From an uncultured Coriobacteriaceae bacterium (lineage in GTDB: Bacteria; Actinomycetota; Coriobacteriia; Coriobacteriales; QAMH01), in assembly GCA_902783175.1 (NCBI GenBank), contig CACZQA010000028.1, forward strand, positions 1 through 13,406: 13,406 nt of DNA, in the 5' to 3' direction. Shown piece by piece: positions 1 through 8,338 of this stretch (positions within the stretch are counted from its first letter, which is position 1; every line of letters begins with the position of its first letter). The translations under genes were made by a program, and so were the position numbers. Under the pieces are notes generated by a model that saw nothing but the letters and a program-made list of their open reading frames with translations, was not told where the DNA came from and ran no database searches.

Positions 1-642
1 GACATGCCGGAATACGAGCACTTCAAAGACGTCTACGTGGACAACAAGGTGAAGATCGTCACCTCGCTGCCGTACTTCAACGCCGCAGGTACCGACGAGC
101 AGCGTGGCAACGGCTCGTTCGACCGCATCATCGCCGTGCTGCGCGACCTCAACGAGCGCGGCTACGGGCGCGATCCCGAGCTGCAGATCGACCTCGTCTA
201 CAACGTCGACGGGCCGTTCCTCCCGCCGGACCAGGGCGACCTCGAGGAGTTCTACCGCTACGAGCTCGCGAACACCGAGCACGTCGACTTCAACGGGCTG
301 TACGCGTTCAACAACTACAACCTGGGGCGCTTTGCCAACAAGCTGAAGTCGCAGGGCAAGTTCGACTACTACCTCAAGCTGCTGGCCGACAACTACAACG
401 CCGCCGTCGTCGCGCGGATCATGTGCCGCACGCAGATTAACGTCGACTACGACGGCGGGCTGTACGACTGCGAGGCCAACCACGTGCTCGGCCTGCCCAT
501 CGACGGGCCGAAAAACATCCGCGACATCGTCGATACCCCGCTTGCGCAGCGGCGCATTGCTGCCAACCCGATCTGCTACTCGTGCGCTGCAGGATGCGGT
601 TCGTCCTGCGGCGGCAGCCTGATGGAAAAATACGCTCGCTAG
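1..642 (+). CDS. ArsS-like radical SAM/Cys-rich protein, C-terminal part (5' end outside window)
   Basis: The reading frame is open from base 1 (GAC) and ends at TAG 640-642, so this is the C-terminal part of a longer protein and the ATG at 4 need not be the start. Counting from that ATG, the segment has the shape of the C-terminal region of the ArsS family (arsenosugar-biosynthesis-type radical SAM/Cys-rich proteins, DUF3641): SLPYFN near 21, DEQRGNGSFD near 31, LVYNVDGPFLPP near 64-75, a MCRTQINVDYDG block with C141 and C156, and a terminal cysteine cluster (C191, C194, C198, C202). In this family the radical SAM CxxxCxxC sits near the N terminus, upstream of this window; the cysteines seen here probably bind an auxiliary iron-sulfur centre. 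The exact substrate is unknown, and an arsenosugar role in this organism is not shown by anything visible. Family assignment is fairly sure, function is not. Confidence 0.8.
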   Translation, partial: DMPEYEHFKDVYVDNKVKIVTSLPYFNAAGTDEQRGNGSFDRIIAVLRDLNERGYGRDPELQIDLVYNVDGPFLPPDQGDLEEFYRYELANTEHVDFNGLYAFNNYNLGRFANKLKSQGKFDYYLKLLADNYNAAVVARIMCRTQINVDYDGGLYDCEANHVLGLPIDGPKNIRDIVDTPLAQRRIAANPICYSCAAGCGSSCGGSLMEKYAR

Positions 643-672
643 GCGCATACGTGCGGGTGCTCGAGCTTTGCT

Positions 673-681
673 TGCTACAAT
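673..681 (+). promoter_or_regulatory. Candidate extended -10 promoter for the AarF/UbiB-like gene
   Basis: TGCTACAAT fits an extended -10 (TGN followed by TACAAT, five of six matches to TATAAT). No convincing -35 is seen at 17 bases upstream. A 7-base direct repeat TGCTTGC (669-675 and 681-687) brackets the -10 hexamer with a 12-base period and could be an operator or chance. A start near 688 would give a leader of about 45 bases. Confidence 0.5.
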
Positions 682-732
682 GCTTGCAGAACTGTTGACC
701 GAGTTTTCCTATGATTCGGGAGTGATGCACGC

Positions 733-2385
733 ATGCCGACGTTCCAAGAAGCCGTCAAGCTGGCCCGCCTGTCCGTCGAGGACAAGACGAGCTCGAAGCG
801 CATGCGCGAGATTTTCGGGATCATCCGCAAGTACAAGGTGACGACGCAGGGGCTGACGCCCAAGAAGGCAGTCGCCATCTTGCAGGAGCTCGGCCCGACG
901 TTCGTCAAGCTCGGGCAGATCGCCTCCACGCACCCCGATGTATTGCCCAAAGAGTACTGCGACGAGTTCGGCAAGCTGCGCGCAGATGTCGAGCCGGTCG
1001 ATTTCGACACCGTCGTCAAGACGATCAACGAGGAGCTCGGCTGCCCGTACACAGACGTGTTCTCCGTGCTCGACGAGCATCCGCTGGGCTCGGCGTCCGT
1101 CGCGCAGGTGCATCGCGCCATCCTCAAGGAGACGGGCGATGAGGTCGCGGTCAAGGTCATGCGGCCAGGCGTCGCCGAGGTCGTCGCAAAAGACATCCTG
1201 CTCATGCGCCGCCTGCTCGCCACCTACGAGTTCATCAACACGAGCTCGGCGCAGATTTCGTTCGAGCAGCTCCTCGACGAGCTGGAGCGCACGTCCAAAG
1301 ACGAGATGGACCTCACCATCGAGATGCGCTACCTCGCCCGCTTCCACGGCAACAACGTGTCGCGCGAGGGTATCAAGTCCCCGCGCGCCTTCGAGAAGTA
1401 CAGCACATCGCTCATGCTGACGATGGACTTCGCGCGCGGGCCACGTCTCGAGCAAGACGGCGTGCTCGAGCAGATACCGGAGGACAAGCGCAAAGACCTC
1501 GCCCACCTCATCGCGAAGAACTGGATGGAGCAGGTGCTCGACGACGGCTTCTTCCATGCCGACCCCCACCTGGGCAACATGATCCTCACGAGCGACGGAA
1601 ACGGGAACTTCGACGGCATCGAGTGGATCGACTTCGGCATCATGGGCATGCTCACGGGCGTCGAGCGCGAGGCGACCAAAAACGTCATGACCGCCATCGC
1701 GCGCAGGGATTCCCACGGCCTCATGAAGGCAATCCAGGTGCTGGTCCGCCCGACGGGCCCCATCGACCACACCGTCTTGCTCTCCACCTGCGACCTGCTC
1801 ATCCAGCAATATGCCTCGGTAGACTTGCAGAGCCTCGATACCGGCGCGCTTTTGCAGGACCTCATCGGCAACATGGCCATGGGGGGTTTCGAGTTCAACC
1901 CGTCGATTCTGAACGTTGCACGCGGGCTCGTGACGCTCGAGGGGTCGCTCCACGTGATATCCGGCGACGTCAGCATCATGTCGGCCATTCAGGAGTACAT
2001 GAGCGCGCATTTCGACGACGGCATGGTCGAGAAGTACCTGCGCGACCTGCTCAACTCGGGCGTGGACGGCGTCGAGGCGACGGTCGGGCTCCCCACGAAG
2101 ATGGCAGACACGCTCGACATGCTCCAGAAAGGTCAGGTCAAGGCCGCCATGAGCTTTAGCGCCGACAAGGTCACGCGCGAGGACCTGGGCAGCTCGATCG
2201 ACCACTTCACGTTGGCCCTGCTGGCGGGCATGCTGTTTTTGGGATCGTGCATCCTGTGCACGACGGGGCTCGAACCGGAGATTGCCGGCGTCCCGGCGTT
2301 CGGCTTCTTCTGCATCCTTGCGGGCATGGTGCTCGCCATCTGGGACCTGCTGTGGATGCGGCGTGACCACAAACGGCGCAAGTAG
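733..2385 (+). CDS. AarF/ABC1/UbiB-family atypical kinase with two C-terminal membrane helices
   Basis: A 550-residue UbiB/ABC1 (COQ8-like) protein, a membrane-associated atypical kinase/ATPase linked in other organisms to isoprenoid quinone or lipid metabolism. Visible family marks: the KxGQ motif as K59-LGQ within FVKLGQIASTHPDVLP, a glycine/alanine-rich nucleotide loop LGSASVAQVHRA (118-129), the ATP-anchoring lysine in VAVKV (K141), the catalytic-loop HADPHLGN (275-282) and DFG (300-302). Two hydrophobic segments near 491-511 and 519-541 end in a basic tail (RRDHKRRK), the usual UbiB-type membrane anchor. The start at 733 has GGGAG at 718-722, ten bases upstream; an ATG at 725 is out of frame. 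It appears monocistronic, with its own candidate promoter. A menaquinone role would be inference, since no quinone gene is in the window. Confidence 0.9.
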   Translation: MPTFQEAVKLARLSVEDKTSSKRMREIFGIIRKYKVTTQGLTPKKAVAILQELGPTFVKLGQIASTHPDVLPKEYCDEFGKLRADVEPVDFDTVVKTINEELGCPYTDVFSVLDEHPLGSASVAQVHRAILKETGDEVAVKVMRPGVAEVVAKDILLMRRLLATYEFINTSSAQISFEQLLDELERTSKDEMDLTIEMRYLARFHGNNVSREGIKSPRAFEKYSTSLMLTMDFARGPRLEQDGVLEQIPEDKRKDLAHLIAKNWMEQVLDDGFFHADPHLGNMILTSDGNGNFDGIEWIDFGIMGMLTGVEREATKNVMTAIARRDSHGLMKAIQVLVRPTGPIDHTVLLSTCDLLIQQYASVDLQSLDTGALLQDLIGNMAMGGFEFNPSILNVARGLVTLEGSLHVISGDVSIMSAIQEYMSAHFDDGMVEKYLRDLLNSGVDGVEATVGLPTKMADTLDMLQKGQVKAAMSFSADKVTREDLGSSIDHFTLALLAGMLFLGSCILCTTGLEPEIAGVPAFGFFCILAGMVLAIWDLLWMRRDHKRRK

Positions 2386-2410
2386 CCCCGTCGCTTTTTC
2401 GCATCGTGCC

Positions 2411-2440
2411 TTACGGCGCAAATCTGGGAACGTGTATTAT
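2411..2440 (+). promoter_or_regulatory. Candidate promoter for the amidohydrolase gene
   Basis: A -10 of TATTAT (2435-2440, five of six) lies 18 bases after TTACGG (2411-2416, a weak -35). A start near 2447 leaves about 28 bases before the chosen ATG at 2475 and would put the alternative ATG at 2457 too close for a ribosome site, supporting the 2475 start. This 89-base gap shows no clear terminator for the upstream gene. Confidence 0.45.
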
Positions 2441-2474
2441 TGGATGACGTCTACTAATGCGAAGGGACGCTCAT

Positions 2475-3794
2475 ATGCTTTTCAGCAACATCGATATTCT
2501 TGACGAGAACCTCGACTACAAGAAGGACATGTTCGTCGGGGTCGAGGGCGACACGATAACCTATGTGGGAGATGCGGAGCCCGAGCGGCCCGAGAGGTTC
2601 GGGGAGCGCTACGACGGCGCGGGCAAGCTCCTCATGTCCGCCTTCTACAACACGCACGCGCACACGCCCATGACGCTCTTGCGCGGGTACGCCGAAAACC
2701 AGCCGCTGCAGCAGTGGCTCAACGACACGGTCTGGCCGTTCGAGGGCAAGATGGACATGGAGCGCAAACACCACTACTGGGGCACGATGCTCTCCCAGGC
2801 GGAGATGCTGCGCTACGGCGTCGTAAGCTACACGGACATGTACTTTGCGACTATCGACCGTGCCAACGCGACGCTTGAGGCGGGCATGAAGGCGAACCAC
2901 ACCGACGGCGGCACGATGTGCTTCGTCGAGACCGACTATGACAGCCTGCCGGTCGCGGCGGTCAACCGGGAGCTCTTCGCGAATTACCAGAACGCCGGGG
3001 GCGGGCGCGTCAAAATCGACATGTGCATCCACGGCGAGTACACGACGCCCGAGGGCATGGTACGCCGCGTGGCACAAGAGGCGCGGGCGCACGACGCCAA
3101 CATCCACCTGCACCTTTCCGAGACGAAAGCCGAGCACGAGGAGTGCAAGCAGCGGCACGACGGAATGACGCCTGCCGCCTGGTTCGAGCACTGCGGCGTG
3201 TTCGACAGCCCGACGACGGCCGCGCATTGCGTGTGGGTGGAAGACTCCGACATCGACATCTTCAAGCGCAGGGGCGTGAACGTGAGCCTGAACCCGGCAT
3301 CCAACATGAAGCTCGCCAGCGGCTTTGCGCCCGTGCAAAAGATGCTCGACGCGGGCGTGAACCTCTCGATGGGCACCGACGGCATGGCGTCGAACAACAC
3401 CCACAACATGCTGCAAAGCGCCTACCTGCTCGCCTGCAGCCAGAAGGGCAACGCCCTCGACCCGACGGTCATCCCCGCCAAAGACGTGCTCAGGATGCTC
3501 ACGGCAGGCGGCGCGAAGGCCCAGGGACGCGACGACTGCGGCGTGCTCGCGCCGGGCAAGAAGGCAGACCTCATCGTCATGGACATCGACACGCCGTGGA
3601 TGACGCCGGTCTACGATATGGCGGTCAATCTGGTGTACAGCGCGAACGCGGCGGATGTGGTCATGACCATGTGCGACGGCAAGGTCCTCTACCGAGACGG
3701 CGAATACCTGACCATCGACATCGAGAAGACGAAGCACGAGGTCAAGCGCTGCGTGGGGGAGATCTTGAGCTCCCTTGCCGAGGAATCGAAGTAG
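2475..3794 (+). CDS. Amidohydrolase, MTA/SAH deaminase-like (TrzN/AtzA/SsnA clan)
   Basis: A 439-residue metal-dependent amidohydrolase. Hydrolytic deamination of an adenosine-type or related ring is the expected chemistry; MTA/SAH deaminase is the closest family by motif. Metal ligands are visible: H61-A-H63 in NTHAHTPMTLLRG, H213 in HLHLSET (with catalytic-type E216), H251 in AAHCVWV and D302 in GTDGMASNN. The ribose-contacting glutamate is probably E90 (WPFEGK). The family's PHAPYTC box is here IHGEYTT (H186 kept). The segment that often reads like TRGL reads NHTDGGT here, so arginines expected to hold the homocysteine carboxylate of SAH may be missing; substrate is therefore left open. 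The start at 2475 is chosen because GAAGGG (2461-2466) stands eight bases upstream; an in-frame ATG at 2457 has no such site. Cytoplasmic, no signal peptide. Confidence 0.85.
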   Translation: MLFSNIDILDENLDYKKDMFVGVEGDTITYVGDAEPERPERFGERYDGAGKLLMSAFYNTHAHTPMTLLRGYAENQPLQQWLNDTVWPFEGKMDMERKHHYWGTMLSQAEMLRYGVVSYTDMYFATIDRANATLEAGMKANHTDGGTMCFVETDYDSLPVAAVNRELFANYQNAGGGRVKIDMCIHGEYTTPEGMVRRVAQEARAHDANIHLHLSETKAEHEECKQRHDGMTPAAWFEHCGVFDSPTTAAHCVWVEDSDIDIFKRRGVNVSLNPASNMKLASGFAPVQKMLDAGVNLSMGTDGMASNNTHNMLQSAYLLACSQKGNALDPTVIPAKDVLRMLTAGGAKAQGRDDCGVLAPGKKADLIVMDIDTPWMTPVYDMAVNLVYSANAADVVMTMCDGKVLYRDGEYLTIDIEKTKHEVKRCVGEILSSLAEESK

Positions 3795-3855
3795 CGCTCT
3801 TTCGTGGGGCACGTTTTTCGCGGGGCGGCTGCGGCACGGGCGCTGCGGCTGCTCT

Positions 3856-4947
3856 ATGGCTGATCCACAGGTGGTGAGTATGGCGCAGCAGACAATGCGC
3901 AAGATCCCCGTCCTCCTCATGGTATCGGGCGGGTCGGACTCGACGGCGCTTCTCGAGCTGGCGGTCCGCTATGTGCGCGGAACGGGCACGGTCATGTTCA
4001 AGCTGGACGAGGCGCAACAGGCAAAGGACCGCCTCGTGCGGATGCTGGCGCGCTCGCTCGTGCCCGCGCAGCGCTGCGATCTGCACGTGCTGCACGTCAA
4101 CCACCAGCTCAGGGGGATGGATGCCGATGACGACGAGGAGTTCGTCATCTCGCAGTGCAGAAACCTCGGCGTCCCCTGCGAGGTGCGGCGTGTCGACATC
4201 GCCGCGCTCGCCGCGAAGGGCCGCGGCGGCATCGAAGCGGTTGCGCGCGAGGAGAGGTACCGGCTGGCAGGCGAGGTGCTCGACGGCATCTGCGACAGCG
4301 CGGGCGTCGACCGCTCGCTCGGGCTCGTCTGCACCGCCCACACGCTCGACGACCGCGTCGAGACCTTCTACATGCGCTCGCTCGTGGGTACCGGCCCCGG
4401 TGGCCTGGGCTCCATTCCCCGCAGGCGCGGCCGCCTGCGCCGCCCGCTGCTCGACGCGACGCGCGAGGAGCTGCGCGAATACCTGCGCAGCTGCCATCCG
4501 ACCGAGCCGGATTATGCGCTGTGGCGCGAGGATGCCACCAACGACGACGGCTCCAACTTCAGGAGCCGGATCCGCCACGAGCTCATGCCCGTGCTGCGCG
4601 ATCTGCGCCCGGGGTTCGAGGCGTCTCTCGCGCGGACCATGGACCTCATCGCGAGCGAGGACGCGGAAGTCTCCCGTGCCGTGGAGGCAAACGTCCGGAA
4701 GAACCTCGTGCGCGCTGGGGGCGAGTTCCGCTTTCCGACGTCGGCGCTCGCCGAGCTGCCGCGCCCGTACGCACGCCGCGTGATCCGCCGGGTGCTGCTC
4801 GAGGTCAACCCCGACGCGCGCCTCGAGTCCGCCCAGATAGAGCGCGTCGTCAGGGGACTTGCGACCCCGCGCTTCTCAACCGAGGTGTCGGGCGGGATAC
4901 GAATCCGCATCGCAGACGGCTTTCTGTGTTGCTCGCGTGCGCAATAA
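3856..4947 (+). CDS. tilS: tRNA(Ile)-lysidine synthase TilS
   Basis: TilS uses ATP to join lysine to C34 of the CAU-anticodon tRNA-Ile so that it reads AUA. With this start the protein has 363 residues. The PP-loop SGGSDST is at 24-30, followed by LHVNHQLRG-type VNHQLRG (81-87), GGIEAVAREERY (124-135), AHTLDDRVET (161-170) and GTGPGGLGSIPR (178-189), all in TilS order; DATNDDGSNFRSRIRHELMP follows near 226. About 28 extra residues lie between the PP-loop strand and the HVNH strand compared with E. coli TilS as I recall it. The E. coli-type C-terminal domain is largely absent. The start is uncertain: ATG 3856, ATG 3880 and ATG 3895 are in frame and none has a well-placed ribosome site (GGTGAG at 3873-3878 is too near 3880). 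The frame stays open to 3775, inside the amidohydrolase end. Neighbours hpt and ftsH strongly support the call. Confidence 0.9.
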   Translation: MADPQVVSMAQQTMRKIPVLLMVSGGSDSTALLELAVRYVRGTGTVMFKLDEAQQAKDRLVRMLARSLVPAQRCDLHVLHVNHQLRGMDADDDEEFVISQCRNLGVPCEVRRVDIAALAAKGRGGIEAVAREERYRLAGEVLDGICDSAGVDRSLGLVCTAHTLDDRVETFYMRSLVGTGPGGLGSIPRRRGRLRRPLLDATREELREYLRSCHPTEPDYALWREDATNDDGSNFRSRIRHELMPVLRDLRPGFEASLARTMDLIASEDAEVSRAVEANVRKNLVRAGGEFRFPTSALAELPRPYARRVIRRVLLEVNPDARLESAQIERVVRGLATPRFSTEVSGGIRIRIADGFLCCSRAQ

Positions 4948-4962
4948 TGCATATTTTGATAG

Positions 4963-4998
4963 TCACCGCATGTCGGCAGGTAGATGACAATACGGTGA
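4963..4998 (+). other. Two-part stem-loop in the tilS-hpt spacer
   Basis: TCACCG (4963-4968) pairs with CGGTGA (4993-4998), and inside it TGTC (4971-4974) pairs with GACA (4986-4989). No T-run follows, so it is not a standard intrinsic terminator. It is a modest structure and may be chance; it sits just upstream of the hpt promoter. Confidence 0.3.
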
Positions 4999-5002
4999 TG
5001 AA

Positions 5003-5032
5003 TTAAGGAAATCGCACGCCCCGTGCGATAAT
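5003..5032 (+). promoter_or_regulatory. Candidate hpt promoter with overlapping inverted repeat
   Basis: TGCGATAAT (5024-5032) is an extended -10 with GATAAT as hexamer (five of six). TTAAGG (5003-5008), 18 bases upstream of it, is a weak -35. An inverted repeat TCGCAC-N5-GTGCGA (5012-5028) occupies the spacer and the first bases of the -10, a position where a repressor would block polymerase. Function of the repeat is inferred only. Confidence 0.5.
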
Positions 5033-5062
5033 GGCGAAGTTGTCGATGATGTTAGGAGCGTC

Positions 5063-5605
5063 ATGCATCCAGATTTTGAGAAGGTCTTGTATTCGGAAGA
5101 GCAGCTGAAGAGCCGAGTCGCAGAGCTGGGTGCGCAGATCACGAAAGACTATGCAGACGCAGAAGACCTGCTCGTCATCTCCGTCTTGCGTGGTGCCTCC
5201 ATCTACATGGCAGACCTCGTCCGCGAGATCAAGCTGCCCCTCGAGATGGACTTCATGGCAGTGAGCTCCTACGGCGCCTCGACGCAGTCATCCGGCGTCG
5301 TCCACATCATCAAAGACCTGAGTTCCGAGATTGAGGGGCGCGATGTGCTGATCGCCGAGGACATCCTCGACTCTGGCCTGACGCTCAAGTATCTCATGAA
5401 GATGCTTCAGAGCCGCAACCCCAAGTCCTTGGAAGTTGCCGCCTTGCTTCGCAAGGAAGGCACGCAGAAGGCCGACATCACCTGCAAGTACGTTGGGTTC
5501 GAATGCCCGAGCGAGTTCATCGTGGGCTATGGCCTCGACTTTGCCGAACGCTACCGCAACGTTCCCTATATCGGCGTGCTCAAGCCGGAGATGTACGAAA
5601 AGTAA
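5063..5605 (+). CDS. hpt: Hypoxanthine(-guanine) phosphoribosyltransferase
   Basis: A 180-residue cytoplasmic type I phosphoribosyltransferase that salvages hypoxanthine and probably guanine with PRPP to give IMP or GMP. The PRPP-binding signature VLIAEDILDSGLTL is at 95-108 with the acidic pair E99-D100. Other HPRT marks are VLRGASIYMADLVREI (41-56), SSYGAST (68-74) before the flexible loop, and VGYGLDFAERYRNVPYIGVLKPE near the C terminus, which holds the purine-binding region. Length is typical for bacterial Hpt. Start ATG 5063 follows AGGAG at 5054-5058. The gene lies between tilS and ftsH, a pairing seen widely in Gram-positive bacteria, and is 30 bases before the ftsH start, so the two are probably cotranscribed from the promoter at 5003-5032. 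Confidence 0.95.
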   Translation: MHPDFEKVLYSEEQLKSRVAELGAQITKDYADAEDLLVISVLRGASIYMADLVREIKLPLEMDFMAVSSYGASTQSSGVVHIIKDLSSEIEGRDVLIAEDILDSGLTLKYLMKMLQSRNPKSLEVAALLRKEGTQKADITCKYVGFECPSEFIVGYGLDFAERYRNVPYIGVLKPEMYEK

Positions 5606-5635
5606 TAGGACTGCTCTCGATAAAGGAGACCGTGC

Positions 5636-7678
<2,043 letters not shown>

Positions 7679-7700
7679 ACTCGCGTCAATAATTAAGTCA

Positions 7701-7732
7701 AAGAGCGCCTGCCAAACGGCAGGCGCTCTTTT
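7701..7732 (+). terminator. Intrinsic terminator after ftsH
   Basis: A perfect 13-base-pair stem: AAGAGCGCCTGCC (7701-7713) and its exact reverse complement (7718-7730), a 4-base loop AAAC, and TTTT at 7729-7732. It ends the hpt-ftsH transcript. The next promoter overlaps it. Confidence 0.93.
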
Positions 7733-7737
7733 ATACT
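7709..7737 (+). promoter_or_regulatory. Candidate folE-folPK promoter nested in the ftsH terminator
   Basis: TATACT (7732-7737, five of six) stands exactly 17 bases after CTGCCA (7709-7714, four of six to TTGACA). The -35 lies in the left arm and first loop base of the ftsH terminator and the -10 begins on the last T of its T-tract. A start near 7744 leaves a short leader of about 26 bases before the folE GTG. Confidence 0.55.
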
Positions 7738-7769
7738 GTGTCATCGAGTTTACCGAGAAAGGATGTGCC

Positions 7770-8336
7770 GTGGACCACAAGAAGATCGAGGAGGGTGTGC
7801 GCCTCATACTCGAGGGCGTGGGGGAGGACCCGAACCGCGAGGGACTGCTCGAAACGCCCCAACGTGTCGCCAGGATGTACGAGGAGATTCTCTCCGGCAT
7901 GACGGCCGACCCGTCCGAGCTGTTCGTGAAGAAGTTCGACGAGGGGCACCAGGAAATGGTCATCGTGCACGACATCCCCGTCTTCTCGATGTGCGAGCAC
8001 CACATGGTCCCGTTCTACGGACTCGCGCACATCGCCTACATTCCCAACAAATCGGGGCGCGTGTGCGGCATCTCCAAGCTCGCGCGCCTGGTCGAGCTCT
8101 ACGCGCATCGCCTGCAGGTGCAAGAGCGCCTGACCTCGCAGATTGCCGACACGCTCGTCGAGGAGATGGACCCGCAGGGGGTCATGGTCGTCATCGAGTG
8201 CGAGCACCTGTGCATGAGCATGCGCGGCATCCGCAAGCCCGGCTCCAAGACCACGACCTCTGCCGTGCGCGGGTCGCTGCGATCGTCTCCGGAGACGCGT
8301 GCAGAGGCGCTCAGCCTGATTAGGGAGAACAGATAG
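7770..8336 (+). CDS. folE: GTP cyclohydrolase I (GTG start)
   Basis: A 188-residue type IA GTP cyclohydrolase, which converts GTP to 7,8-dihydroneopterin triphosphate, the first step of folate pterin synthesis. The zinc site is intact: C75 and H78 in [11 protein letters not shown], and C148 in [25 protein letters not shown] (97-110), the [12 protein letters not shown] helix (117-127) and [17 protein letters not shown] (152-168) are all family blocks. The start is GTG 7770: AGAAAGGA (7756-7763) sits six bases upstream and homology begins here, although the frame is open to 7584 inside the ftsH tail. An ATG at 7763 is out of frame. The folP-folK gene starts two bases after the stop, so the two are an operon and probably translationally coupled. 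Soluble; active as a homo-oligomer in known members. Confidence 0.95.
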   Translation: MDHKKIEEGVRLILEGVGEDPNREGLLETPQRVARMYEEILSGMTADPSELFVKKFDEGHQEMVIVHDIPVFSMCEHHMVPFYGLAHIAYIPNKSGRVCGISKLARLVELYAHRLQVQERLTSQIADTLVEEMDPQGVMVVIECEHLCMSMRGIRKPGSKTTTSAVRGSLRSSPETRAEALSLIRENR

Positions 8337-8338
8337 AC

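Noticed and set aside
709..2421. 570-codon - strand frame opposite the AarF/UbiB-like gene
   Set aside because: Shadow of a gene with intact kinase motifs; the reverse protein has no recognisable features. The - strand frame 2454-3920 was rejected for the same reason.
2386..2474. Terminator after the AarF/UbiB-like gene (TTTTT at about 2395)
   Set aside because: No stem of convincing length precedes the T-run; a repeated ACGGCGCAA nearby is direct, not inverted.
3775..3855. N-terminal extension of TilS into the amidohydrolase gene
   Set aside because: The extra 27 residues match no part of TilS and the start at 3775 has no ribosome site; the frame is simply open in GC-rich sequence.
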